Origin: Limnephilus marmoratus | Taxonomy: Eukaryota > Arthropoda > Insecta > Trichoptera > Limnephilidae | Reading direction: 5' to 3' | Assembly: GCA_917880885.1 (NCBI GenBank) | Contig: OU862908.1 | Span: forward strand, 14,619,501-14,683,500 | Length of the DNA: 64,000 bases | Part shown: positions 45,756 through 56,736 of the stretch, piece by piece | Position numbering within the stretch: the first letter of the stretch is position 1 | Layout of the letters: each line of letters begins with the position of its first letter | Position numbers and translations under genes: made by a program | Notes under the pieces: generated by a model | Databases searched by the model: none | The model's input: the letters and a program-made list of their open reading frames with translations, nothing else | What the model was told of the DNA's origin: nothing

Positions 45756-45817
45756 CAGAGAATGTCATTTATTGGCAGAGAATGTCATTTATTTGCAGAG
45801 AATGTCATTTATTTGTA
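45756..45817. repeat. 20-bp tandem repeat, 3 units
   Basis: CAGAGAATGTCATTTATTTG, three times with one variant. Confidence 0.95.
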
Positions 45818-45819
45818 CG

Positions 45820-47290
45820 GGTGTGTCACCTTGACAGGTGGAAACCGCATCACCACGCAGCTCCCTATTTGGTCTGCATCTTTTTTTATATATCGCCTGG
45901 CTCGCAAATCACATCAAATCTAGACCACGCCCAAACTTATAACATATGGTCTATCACATGTGACATGTCTGTATGGGATTGCCCATGCCCCAAATACGCT
46001 TTGAGCTTAAACCGTACTGTGATAGTACCATCAAGCAGAAATCTCCTTTCTGAAGCAGGAGAGCATTGGATTTTCATTCATAGAATAAAGAATAACACAA
46101 CAAGTGCCTTGTTGGCGCGTTTCGTGATATTTGCCCAATCGAGGCTTAAATTTCCAATACAAAACTGTGTTTAAGAAATTCAAATGGGATAGAGGTAGGT
46201 ATACGATGACAGAGGAATGCAAGTGAGATGAAGCGCTTTGGTATTGGCATAAAAGGAACATTTGTTTCCACTCTGATTTGTATGGAAGGCACTTCTGGTT
46301 TTCTTTTTTATTTTATGGATTAATTCATGAAATTTGCAAAGTATTTTTCTGTAAGGAATTTCTAGATGAACGCAACTAATTTCAGTACACAACATCATGT
46401 CTGAAACTGGTAAATCTACAGAGAATCCAAAAAAAATTTTTGATACTTTTTTCGGCAGCTAGAGGGTTAAAACCTTATACAGCTGGATTTAGGTACATTT
46501 GACGAGTTTTGAAATACAAATACCTACTTAGCTCATATTAACCCCTAGCGATAGATTTTAAAAAAATTAGAACCAAATGATTTGATGACCCATTTCATTT
46601 AGTCGAAAGCGAAAGCTTAATCAAAAAAAAGTTATTCACCAGTTTTCTGCTTGGAACATTTTTCGGAGATAACAAAGCAAAACCTTTTCAGGAGAGGTAT
46701 TTCATAACTGTTTTATATCAAAATTACATTTCTTTGAAATTAAATAGAAGTTCTTGGAATTTTATAAAGTACCTACCGTAATCATAATGTGAAAGGTTAA
46801 TCATTCTAAGAAGAAAAAGTATTATGAAGAATTTAATAGCTTGACTATCAAAATCTGTAGCTACCTATAATTTATATGGGAGACCACATTTTTACGATGG
46901 TAGTGTACTTTCATACGGTGACCGGGTTGAGTACTAGAAAGTTTTATTGGCACTGAATAAATAATACACACTAGAAAAGCCTCCAATGAAATTTTGAATC
47001 AATAATAATGTGTGGGTTCTTATTATATGTATAATTTCGATGCGTTGAATACATGGCGAAGTTGATTTAAAACAAAAATACACATTATCGACTTTCACCG
47101 CACTAGAATTAATATTCAAAGCGATTCCATTTTGACCAATGTATATATATTTTCGTCAGAATTTCTGCTTAAAAAATTCAATTTCAGAAGACAAAATACT
47201 TTATACTGCTACAATGGAATATTTCAGGTTTAAACAAATAATGTCAGATAGTTGAGTATACTATCACGGAAAAGACAAATGAGTTCGATA
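45820..47290. other. downstream region, no gene
   Basis: AT-rich; short open frames with no known similarity. Confidence 0.4.
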
Positions 47291-47295
47291 ATATA

Positions 47296-47442
47296 GGGAA
47301 CGTACCCATACTACGTGACACGTTTAGGGGGGGGGGTCACGCTCCATACAAATGAGCGGCGGGTTGCTTAGGATTTTGGTCACCGGGGGGGGGGGGGGTT
47401 AAAACTTGCAAAAAGTTGGTCACGTAGTATGGGTACGTTCCC
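47296..47442 (-). mobile_element. G/C-tract MITE, copy 5 (147 bp)
   Basis: Same ends as the family, with G runs. Flanks ATA/TAA. Confidence 0.9.
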
Positions 47443-47469
47443 TAATATAACAGAGTATCTAATTATAAT

Positions 47470-47937
47470 CATGCTATGATGTCCGCATTGTCCGCGCGAC
47501 AGTTGGCGGACTACAACCTAATCGGAATAGTTTGCACACGAAAAGAATTTTTTAATTGCGTTGATTTTTTGAAGGTGTGCAAAGTATTGGTTAACAATAT
47601 GGTTTGAATGATTCCATGCCAACTCAGAAACACCTCAGAAAGGTCATTAAAAGTCATGAAAAAATAATTTTAAAATATCCGGTAACTCTAACCTAACTTA
47701 ACCTATTTAACCATTTTTTTTAATAATTTTTTATCATCACTCTTTGACCTTTCCGAAGTGCTTCTGAGTTGGTTTCATTCTGAGCTGGCCGGTCACCGGT
47801 TTGAATCCGGAAAGAAATCGTTCATTTAGTTTAATGTTTGTTTAGTTTATTCGTTAATTGGTAAACAATATCGGCGACACCCGGAAGCGCAGTCCCACCC
47901 AGTAAAAACTGCGGATAGCACATCTCTTATAATATTT
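47470..47937 (+). mobile_element. MITE with AAGAGAYATGCTAT ends, copy 2, with nested MITE
   Basis: Left TGCTATGATGTCCGCATTGT, right GGATAGCACATCTCTT. It is split at the TTGGTTAACAATATGG point by the palindromic MITE at 47601-47806. Confidence 0.8.
47601..47806. mobile_element. palindromic MITE (TCATTAAAAGT core), copy 3, nested
   Basis: GGTTTGAAT occurs at both edges (47601-47609, 47798-47806). Inner arms CCAACTCAGAAACACCTCAG and CTTTCCGAAGTGCTTCTGAG + TTGG are inverted. Confidence 0.75.
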
Positions 47938-49235
47938 CAATATCTTTGGTCTATGCTCTCTACTGTCCGTAACGAAATCGCGATTATATATAAGATCGCG
48001 ATCTTTTAAAAACGACGGCAGTTTATTTTTAGGTGGGTTTAATTTACGAGTTAATTTTTGATAAGTTTTCCCACTTCAATCAGCATCTTGCTATATACAA
48101 GCAGGCTAATTTTAATTAGTATTTGTTTTTCTCGAGTCAGTGCATTACGAGTATTAATGAAATTAACCGATGAAAACAAACTGTCCTGTCGTTGAAACTT
48201 TTAAAATACCTTATCAAACTATTTTTGCCATGATTGATTATCAATTAATAACATCGTCATTCCTCGTCGCCCGATGAGTGCGGTAGTCTATAGGTATTTA
48301 TAAAATTAGGCAATTTACGTAAATTTCATAATACGACTGCTAGCGCCTCGGCGAGGCGTCTAAAATAGGAACTATTTTGCGGCTTAGCAAAGCTCGAGAG
48401 GTACATTTATCCGGCTTAAATTGAAGCGAGGAATGTCGTACATAGCTTGGATACAGACTGGCTGATATACCGGGCCTATAGTACTAAGAATAAGTATTAA
48501 CTTAGGTAAATAATTTCATAAAATATCATGAGAAATCCATTAACAGGAAATTTAAATTGACTGTCAAAAAATAATAAGCAGACATTGAAGTCTGAACAAG
48601 ATTATACTTAGACTTTTTTAAAGATCGTTCCTAAATAATTTATCGTTCCACCGTGTGGAAATTTGGTATGGTTAGTATAGTATAATTTTTTCAATTACAT
48701 ATACATAAATATGGAAGAAAATTCTATTAAAAATATTTTTATTGTAATTTCATTATCAATAATTAGTAATTTTATTACCTATCTAATAATATAGATCAGG
48801 ATTCTATTGATCGAAGGTTCTGCTCGTGAGAAATGAATAGCCTGAAAAAAGATTGTTCTATGAAACACATCAGTGATAGTTCGAAACACCTAAATCTGTG
48901 TTCTTATGGAGTGACGAATCGCTTTTATGGGGATAAAAATAGGCGAAACGAATATAATATCTCCGCACCAGTCATTAAATCTACGTAATCCGTTACTTAA
49001 TTAATTTGTTCTCGTATCCCAACAGCGAAGTTAAAAATATATAATTACAAAAAAAAAAACTATTCCTGTCGGTACTATTGACAGGAAAATTATGAAAACG
49101 TGAAAGTAATCAAAGACTGAAAATTTTCAGAAGTTTCCACTTCAATTTTTTAAATAATGACATACAATTTTATAACTAAATGCTAACCATCATCACGCCG
49201 TTTTCGGAGCGTTAGGGGGAGAGGATCACTTCTTG
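47938..49235. other. no gene recognised
   Basis: AT-rich, single-copy-looking. Confidence 0.4.
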
Positions 49236-49239
49236 CTTC

Positions 49240-49528
49240 ATTCTTTTTCTTTTTGTGCATTACAGATTAATATAATCCTATTACAACACACATAAGATAT
49301 ACATAACTTTAAACGAGAAAGAAGAAAAAATAAAATTACAATAATACATATTTTAGAGTTCTTGCCTAAAATTACTCTTGAAACCTTCCAGACTTATGTT
49401 GAAAATGTCAAGGGACCAAGAGATATCATTTAGCAGCACCATACCTTTTGTCATGCTGTGCTGGGACAGAACGTCTGTTCTGCCATGTGGGATTCAGAGC
49501 AAGTCGTGGTGGCGACCCTGGCAGTAGT
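49240..49528 (-). mobile_element. decayed LINE C-terminus and 3' UTR
   Basis: Minus strand reads HMAEQTFCPSTAMTKG..LL, NDISWSLDIFNISLEGFKSN and a stop near 49360, similar to the end of LINE polyproteins (FIPST..LWN.LP..SL..FK). The upstream part is missing. Confidence 0.55.
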
Positions 49529-49539
49529 TTTTTTTTATA

Positions 49540-49960
49540 GTGATACCTCACAAGAGTCTCAGCTGCTCCCGTCTGGAGCCAGTGAGACTATGGCATCCCC
49601 AATTGGGTAATGTTGTGAGGCTGATGGTGGGGAGGGGAAGGAGATAGGGAAGAGGAAGGTGGGGAAATACCTGGCTATTCAGATCTGGTCACCAAACATG
49701 GCTAATGCCCTTTCAAGTAACGTTTCAATTCTGAATGGTGGTCTTACGCCAGGACGATACTGAGAGTATCTTCCACTCTGGAACGTGCCACAAATATACT
49801 ATACATTATATAGTATACTATATATTATTATTTTTTTAAATGAATAAATTGTGAAATAACACAAATTAATCAAATAAAATTTATTTGCCACCCCGAGATT
49901 CGATCCCGCGACCTTCGGAGTGCTAGTCAAGAGCCTTACCGCTGCACTACGCCGGCCGTC
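49540..49960 (-). mobile_element. SINE-A copy, full length
   Basis: Inverted body followed by the head: GAGATTCGATCCCGCGACCT (B box reversed) and CCGCTGCACTACGCCGGCCG (A-box side). Confidence 0.93.
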
Positions 49961-50029
49961 AATAAATTGTTCGGTACGAACAATTTATAGCATCCTAAGA
50001 GGTATGGGCTGTCAATGTAATAGTTTATT

Positions 50030-50425
50030 CACATTCATACATCGTCCCGCGCACATCCTTCTGTTATTCTGCCTCTGGAATAGCCTGACTCAAGTATTTG
50101 CTTCACTTGATCGTGCTAAAGGCACACCACGATCAAGTGAAGTCCCCGACTTCTATCATTCACTGGGCTTACAATCCTTTCTTCGTTTATTCATTCCACC
50201 TATATGTCGTAATCGTACGATCTAAGTATCCCTGTCTTAAACTTACTAATTACGCTTACACCAGCCCTGCATTATTTGCGAATCTCCACATTTCTCACAC
50301 GATCCTACTTACTTGGTTTTACCACACATACATTTCTACAGCATTCGCTCTATTTTCATCCTTCTTTGCTAATTTAATGCCTCACTGTCAGAGTGGATAC
50401 CAGCACTCCATTGTGGTCTTATAAT
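50030..50425 (-). mobile_element. decayed LINE fragment (family of 57080-57850)
   Basis: Reverse complement retains CCACAATGGAGTGCTGGTAT, GACAGTGAGGCATTAAATTA, AATGTGGAGATTCGCAAATA and GAAGTCGGGGACTTCAC, in the order of the 57-kb copy. It contains the perfect 15-bp inverted repeat at 50101-50142. Confidence 0.8.
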
Positions 50426-50429
50426 TCAT

Positions 50430-51030
50430 TATATGTATGCTTAAAAATTATGTGTTTTCCTTGTTACGTTTGGCGTCAAAGCGTTTTCCCTCTGCAAATA
50501 AATTAATTTATGGTGACCATGAAGTGGTTTATTACAAAAACAGTGCAAAAAAGGTACGCTGTACAAGGGTGAAAGGTTCCACACGACTCTTTCCCATAAC
50601 ACAAAATATAAAACCCACACAAAGGTCCTCTCTGAGCTCTTCCCGATTAATAGCTTTTCAAGTGCAACGTTTTTGTAACAAACAATATATTTTTTAATTG
50701 AATAAATTATTTTTAATTTTTACAAGAATGCGTGAAGGAAACTAACTGCATGTTTTTAACCAAAATAATCATTTTTAAATGCATTTTCTGCTTGGTCATG
50801 CAAAATATAACTTTTCCGCAATGGCCAATGGTTTCTCAAGGGAAATAGGAAAATAATTAAATTAATTAATATCCCATACATATATATACATGAGACTACG
50901 GAAGAAAAGCTTAGAAAAATAATCGTTTGTAATTAAAATTAAATTGAATTTTTCACACAATATTCACCTTACACAGCGTACCTACACAATATTCATCGGT
51001 CTACGTAATAGAGGGGAAAGTTTTGACCGG
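50430..51030. other. no gene recognised
   Basis: An open frame at 50437-50697 has no known similarity. Confidence 0.35.
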
Positions 51031-51250
51031 TCAGTGGCTAAGTTGACATCGCGTTTGGGTCCCACCTGGCGTCGCATGTTTGATTCCTCGGCTGGCTAAG
51101 TCCTCCATCACGAGGACGACACAAGCAACAATTTCCGCTTGCTGTGATGGTAGCAGGAGATTTTCAAATATTGTCAGGTTATTCGTAACTCGAGAATGTT
51201 TGTCTTCCTTTTTTAAAAAAAAGTAAGACGAAAACTGAAACATTTTTCAG
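51031..51250 (-). repeat. LINE-related fragment (family of 59938-60320)
   Basis: Carries GGAGATTTTCAAATATTGTC + AGGTT...CGTAACTCG, near-identical to 60261-60310, and CGAGGACGACACAAGCAACA; reads NNLTIFENLLLPS on the minus strand, as NLTIFENLLLLL there. Confidence 0.6.
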
Positions 51251-51337
51251 GTAGGTGGAAAGTGGAAACTAAAATGGTTTTGAAACTCATTTTATTAAGG
51301 GATAACTTATTGAGAATTATAAACGTCATTGTAGTGC

Positions 51338-51602
51338 GGAGCCTTACCTCTCGTTGAGGGGTAAGGTTCTCGACTAGCAATCCGAAGGAAGACCACCATA
51401 CAAAATTGAAATGTTTCTTAAAGTGGCTTTAGCCGTGTTAAGTGATCAGATCTGAAAAGACAGGTTCTTCCCCACCTCCCCCTTCCATATCTCCTTCCGT
51501 TCTTCACTATCTTCAGCCTCACAACATAACCCAATTGGGGATACTCTCTGTCTCCAGACGAGAGCAGTTGGAGACTCTTACGCGGTATTCACATCAAAAA
51601 AA
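51338..51602 (+). mobile_element. SINE-A copy, diverged
   Basis: Decayed head (GGTAAGGTTCTCGACTAGCA), then GACCACCATACAAAATTGAA and the body to CATCAAAAAAA. Confidence 0.8.
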
Positions 51603-52800
51603 TCACCTTTCAAGTGTCCGACCGAAACAGGACTTTCTGCCGAAACCGATACCGAACGCGAATCTTCAGTATCTGTCTCAGTTTCGGCCGAAACTTTTGT
51701 AGACCGAAATTTTACTGCTATAAAACAAACAAAAATTATAAAAATTAACAAACATGTTAAAATGTTACTTCTTGGAAGAAAAAATTGTCAATAATCTAAC
51801 ACTTATATCATAAAGGAAGGACCTTATTAATTCAGTATTTTGCTGATGATGGCGAGGACACACGAGCCACAAAGTCAGTCGAACGAATTCGCGATAATTC
51901 ACAAACGCAGAGTTTCGGTGCGGCCGAAGGTTCGGCAGATTTTCTGCCGAAACCGAAACTGATGCCAAAACTAGATTTTTTTTAACGATGATAAAATTTG
52001 TGCGGGGTACATGAACATTTTAATAATTTTCTGTTAATGAACTGAAGTTCCCCCATTTCTACCATTTTTGTATCGATTTTGTCAAATAAGGACATCTTGT
52101 TTAGTTATAGGCTGTCGGTATTAGAATATGTTAAGCATGATAAAGTTATTTCCTCATTTTTGTATACACATTTCTCTCCATTGAAACGTCCATTAAGAGG
52201 GCATTACCAGAGAAAACCGGAAATACGTCATTTTCAAAAAAGTTTTTAGACGTATTGACTCTTTTCCACAAAAAATTATAAATGGATTTCGAAAGATTGT
52301 TCTTTTGTCTAGCATAGTTATGTAATAAATTTTCAGAATTTTTTTTAATTTTTAGTATAATAAGGTTATTCCATAGGTCGTTGGCAGATTTGTTCAATTT
52401 TCAAAAAAGTTTTTGTATTATACCACACCCATTTCAAATAATGTAATCATGCAGTAAAATAAATCAATACATTATCTAGCAAAGTTATGTATTAGAATTT
52501 TAATTTTAGTTTCAATAAAATCATTAAAAAATATGTACGTACATGTGTTTCTTGACGAAAATTGGTCCATTTGTGTATTTATTTGCGCACTTATAAACTA
52601 ATATATTTCAGATTTTTTTAACATTCTTATTAAATTTAGACATTAATGAAAAATGATAAATACTTATAATCAAAAAATAACTACAAAAAGTACACTATTT
52701 TAATAGTTTTATCATCACGCCTTTCAGCATTTTTGGATGAAGGTATAAATTAATTTATTTTTATTTTTATTTTAACTTTATGAGTAAAACCTCAAATTGT
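51603..52800. other. no gene recognised
   Basis: 51610-51970 has a repeated CCGAAACCGAAAC/TTCGGCAGAT pattern in both orientations (possible old inverted repeat). The rest is very AT-rich. Confidence 0.4.
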
Positions 52801-52805
52801 AATAT

Positions 52806-53019
52806 TTAATTAAATGAAGACAATATAAGCGAAAGTCAGTCGAAAATCTGAGAACAGAAAAATCAGAAAAAGATATTGACACCGCTGGGACTTGAACCCA
52901 GGACCTCTGAAGAGCAAGAGGTCCTGGGTTCAAGTCCCAGCGGTGTCAATATCTTTTTCTGATTTTTCTGTTCTCAGATTTTCGACTGACTTTCGCTTAT
53001 ATTGTCTTCGTTTAATTAA
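52806..53019. repeat. near-perfect palindrome, 103-bp arms, 8-nt loop, with tRNA T-arm-like sequence
   Basis: Arms 52806-52908 and 52917-53019 are reverse complements with one mismatch (52815/53010). The loop is 52909-52916. Near the centre each arm carries CTGGGTTCAAGTCCCAG, a perfect 5-bp stem / 7-nt loop T-arm with a B-box match, followed by CGGTGTC. Its complement GACACCG is at the mirrored position, so the central about 70 nt can fold as a symmetric cloverleaf-like shape. A tRNA-derived SINE end copied head-to-head is a likely origin. Confidence 0.96.
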
Positions 53020-53079
53020 GTATAAATTAAAGCTAATTTGGATTGAAATAAATTCGATATTGAGTTATAATTTAAAAAA

Positions 53080-53450
53080 GCTGGTACGGAGAATAATCAA
53101 TCTTTCTCATTGTAACCGCCCTGCACGATCGGAAGAACAACTTTCGACGAAATGTGGATTTTCGTCCGCTGGCTGGTTAAAAGCTCTTAAGCCCCTTGCA
53201 GAGCATGCGATCGCTCTGTTTGCTTTTTGGTCATCGGACGCTCGGAATGCAACTCGGATAGCGCGGATGAGAATTCGTCTTCGGTCTTCTGAGACTGTGA
53301 TTGATTTTATTTTTATAACAACTCTATCGCAAGCCCCGAAGTTTCCCACGAGAATCCGAGGCATTCTTTTATCTGGAAATTCGGACGTTCGTGCGTGGAG
53401 AGGACCGTCTCTTCGGTCCCCGCTGACCCGTCAATGAAAAAGTATTTCCC
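53080..53450. other. GC-richer stretch open on both strands, unidentified
   Basis: Composition departs from the AT-rich surroundings, and there are open frames on both strands (plus to 53437, minus 53107-53364). The translations match nothing I recognise, and the plus frame starts inside the palindrome. Could be a noncoding RNA, an exon or an unknown repeat. Confidence 0.3.
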
Positions 53451-53705
53451 AGCTGGGATTGGACTGAAAGAGAGATAGCTTGAAAGCAATAGCACGGACA
53501 TGGCTCTCGATGGCTCTTGTTTTGTTTGGTCTGGGATTTGTCATCACTGACGACTGTCTATTACTCAAACGATTATATAAATCACCAGTTATATTGCTCA
53601 ATAATCTTTGATGGAAAGTTATCTTACTCGACTCCAGCATTTCTTGTGCATATATGCATTTTCCACCATTGTTACTTGTCATCATTCCACCTAAAGATAT
53701 TCTAA

Positions 53706-53998
53706 TACAGAAGAGATACGCTATGGTGTCCGCGCAACTGTCGCCGGACTACGCGCTAATTAGCGTAGTTTTCATACAAAAAGAATTTGTTCATTTCGTT
53801 GATTTTTTGAAAATGTGCATTAATATTGGTTAACAATATATTTTGGATAAGGAAAGAATTCGTTCATTTGGTTTAACGTTCGTTTGGTTTATTCGTTAAT
53901 TATTTGTTCTTTTAGTTTATTTGTTAATTGGTAAACAATATCGGCGACACCCGGAAGCGCAGACCCACATAGTAAAAACAGCGGATAGCACATCTACT
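53706..53998 (+). mobile_element. MITE with AAGAGAYATGCTAT ends, copy 3
   Basis: GAAGAGATACGCTATGGTGT at the left, GCGGATAGCACATCTACTTA at the right. TATCGGCGACACCCGGAAGC is shared with 47.9 kb. Confidence 0.8.
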
Positions 53999-54240
53999 TA
54001 TATTCCAATATCTTTGATTCCACCCTTAGCTCCTAAGACCTGGACCATATTTTGTAAGATGGTCAAAATATTTCCGTTTTGGAATAAAATCCAAATAATC
54101 ATAATCTTTCTGAGGTAAAAACTGTTTTTGAAACGTGATAAAATACGCTTTAAAATTTTATAAATTGAAATAAACATACAATTTGTAAAATATTAAAATT
54201 TCGCTTGGAAACATAACAAAAAATGAAAATGTCTTACAAA

Positions 54241-54293
54241 AATTACTGAAAAGGATAAAAATATGTACACATATTTTATCTTTTTCAGTAATT
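54241..54293. repeat. short inverted repeat adjoining SINE-A
   Basis: ATTACTGAAAAGGATAAAAA + TATGT is mirrored by ACATATTTTATCTTTTTCAG + TAAT, with small indels; it ends a few bases before the SINE head. Confidence 0.8.
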
Positions 54294-54296
54294 TAC

Positions 54297-54704
54297 GGCC
54301 GGCGTAGTTCAGTGGTAAGGCTCCTGACTCGCACTCCGAAGGTCGCGGGATCGAATCCCGGCGTGGCAAATAAATTTTATTTGATTAATTTGTGTTATTT
54401 CACAATTTATTCATTTAAAATAATATATAGTATATTTGCGGCACGTTCCTGAGTGGAAGATACTCTCAGTATCGCCCTGGTGTAAGACCACCATTCAGAA
54501 TTGAAACGTTGCTTGAAATGGCTTCTGCCGTGTTTGGTGACCAGATCTGAATAGCTAGATACTTCCCCACCTTCCTTTTCCCTATCTCCTTCCCCTCCCC
54601 AATACCTTCAGCCTCACAACATACCCCAATTGGGGATGCCATAGTCCCACTGGCTCCAGACGGGAGCAGTTGGGACTCTTGTGCGATATTCATGTAAAAA
54701 AAAT
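54297..54704 (+). mobile_element. SINE-A reference copy (about 408 bp)
   Basis: Best-preserved member. Head 54297-54369 has A box TAGTTCAGTGGT and B box GGGATCGAATCCC. Then AAATAAATTTTATTTGATTA, the GCGGCACGTTCC block, GACCACCATTCAGAATTGAA, a pyrimidine-rich zone, ACCCCAATTGGGGATGCCAT and CTCCAGACGGGAGCAGTTGG, ending in an A run. No ORF; presumably mobilised by a LINE. Confidence 0.95.
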
Positions 54705-55225
54705 TAGGCAAATGTGTTACAAACGTGACTTTTTGTTGTACCATGTAAAAATAAATTATAAAAATTTTTCGAAATAAAAGTTTTTTTTTTAAATTTGCCA
54801 TCCGAAACTTTGGTTTCATAAAGTTTTCATTTTACAGATTCATGGTTTGTTTTACTTCTTTGTGTTTAACTTTTACATTTAAATATAAAGCGTGGTGTTC
54901 TCTCTTTCTTACATACTTTATATCATATTTCTTACTATGATAGTAAGTAAGGGAGACATAACGATTTCTAAGAGACTTTTATGAGTTGTTCCGAAAAACG
55001 AACAAATTAGCCCGACAAGTTAGTTTTATTATGGAAATTGGACTTTGTAGATGTAATATTCTATCTCTAGTATTATTGTGTCTCTATCCTTCTACGCATG
55101 TATTTCTTTCAAACGTTTATAAACAAATACAGCCTAACCAAGCAGTCACATTATTTTCATTTGTTTGTTTGCTCGTATGGACGTCATCGACGTTCGTCCT
55201 CTTCCTTCTCATGCTTTTAGTTTGA
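54705..55225. other. no gene recognised
   Basis: AT-rich; a 79-aa open frame at 54986-55225 is Leu/Phe-rich but without known similarity. Confidence 0.35.
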
Positions 55226-55228
55226 AAC

Positions 55229-55507
55229 GGGTCGTCCATTAATCACGTGAGGCTCGAAAGGGGGGCGGGGGGGGGGGGGGGGGGGGGAGTTCGGAAAAAA
55301 TCACGAAATATCACCAGGGGGGGTAGAATGAGATATCACGTGTATTTATTTTTCGTGATAATATTCTGAAAATTTCAAAATACTTTGTACTAAAAAAATA
55401 CAAGTGATTTTGGGGGGGGGGTTTAGTCTAAAACCTCACCACATATCAACACTGGGGGGGGGGGTTGAAAAAATGCTAAAAAACATTAAGTGATTAATGG
55501 ACGACCC
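55229..55507. mobile_element. G-tract MITE with GGGTCGTCCATTAATCAC ends (279 bp)
   Basis: Perfect 18-bp inverted ends: GGGTCGTCCATTAATCAC (55229-55246) and GTGATTAATGGACGACCC (55490-55507). Four G runs inside. Flanks do not show a clear duplication. Confidence 0.93.
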
Positions 55508-56024
55508 CAAAGCAAAAAAGACATAAAATACTGAAACGATAATGTCACGTACGATCTTTCGCTGGGACTAGTATAGCAGTATTTATATCCATCTCATTTT
55601 ATTCTAAGTATGACTAACTATCATTCACTAGAAACGCGGTGTTTTGCTTTGTAAAATATATATTTTTTCAAATTTATTCAACGGCCACGTATCGAACAAT
55701 GAGACTCCGACACAAATCAACTTTTTTGCCGAAGTCTCACACTGGAGGACGTCGCCACAAGTTAATAAGTTCTATCTATAACTAACTACGAGTGGTTCAA
55801 ATCTTTATCAGAATTTACCCACGGGAAGAGCGACCCGCTATCTAAATACGATAGGTAAACAATTCGACATATTTAAACATATTCTTTGAAATCTACGCAA
55901 GTTTACGGCTTTTGGCACTTATTAAATTAAGGGCAACGTTATATAAACTGTAAGGTTATTAGATACTTATTACTTTTTTAGTAAAATAATTTTCCTTAGG
56001 GCCAATCTCATCTTTGAGGGTCTT

Positions 56025-56736
56025 TTAAGCCGCCGCTACCCGAATTTCTACCGATTTCTTATATATCTCCCGCGGGAATGGGTACCGCCGCCCTGGGAAC
56101 CTTTATTGGATAACCAACACCTCTGCCATAGGTCACCCCTAGTAGTTCGCAACATTTGGTGATTTAGCAGGGGTGCCCGGGTTCGTGGGTTGAGGTGTGT
56201 TTAGGTCTGATGACAAGGACACACTGAACCCCATATTCCTACCCACCCCTTAAACCCTTTTCCTTCCCAGAACTCTCCTCTCCTTCCTTTCCCTAAAAAA
56301 CCCTCCACACAGCATCCCCAAAGATGACATAGGCACTCAGGGAATTTTTTTTTTACTCAGGGCCTCCTGTGTGGAGCTCATGTAAAAAAAAACACGTGAA
56401 GTTTTAAAGCTCTTAAAAAAATATGTGTTATTATTATGACATTCATTCCCGGCGCCGAAACGCAAATTCAATCGTATGCTCCAAAAAATTTTACCAACAT
56501 GTTAGTTTCAGTTATTTTACAAGTTATATGTATGGAAAAATTCAGTGTTTCTTTAAATGCTGTTTAACACAACCCCCGCGAGACTTTTGCTCTATTTTAA
56601 ACGAGTCGTGTTTTATTAAACATTTTCACAATTTTCGCATCGATTTTGTCGCTTTAAATACTAGCGCGCTCCTCTAACATTCGTAATTTCATATCTCTCC
56701 ATCTTCTTCTTTTTGAGCCTGGTTGCGGCGCCTTAA
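56025..56736 (+). mobile_element. TTAA-ended MITE, copy 3, with nested SINE-B
   Basis: TTAA at 56025-56028 and 56733-56736; ends GCCGCCGCTACCCGAATTTC and GGTTGCGGCGCCTTAA. The insertion 56081-56398 lies between CTCCC and ACACGTGAAGTTTT. Confidence 0.9.
56081..56398 (+). mobile_element. SINE-B copy nested in TTAA MITE
   Basis: GGGTACCGCCGCCCTGGGAA, GGTGATTTAGCAGGGGTGCC, CGGGTTCG, GGTGTGTTTAGGTCTGATGA, CTCCACACAGCATCCCCAAA, GGCCTCCTGTGTGGAGCTCA and an A tail. Confidence 0.85.

Noticed and set aside
52892..53437. 181-codon open frame as a gene
   Set aside because: It begins inside the palindrome arm, has no recognisable similarity, and the opposite strand is open too.
54297..54369. tRNA gene (also 27977-28050 and the inverted head near 49890-49958)
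   Set aside because: A and B boxes are good but the 5' and 3' acceptor strands do not pair as a tRNA, and each is followed by the same SINE body.
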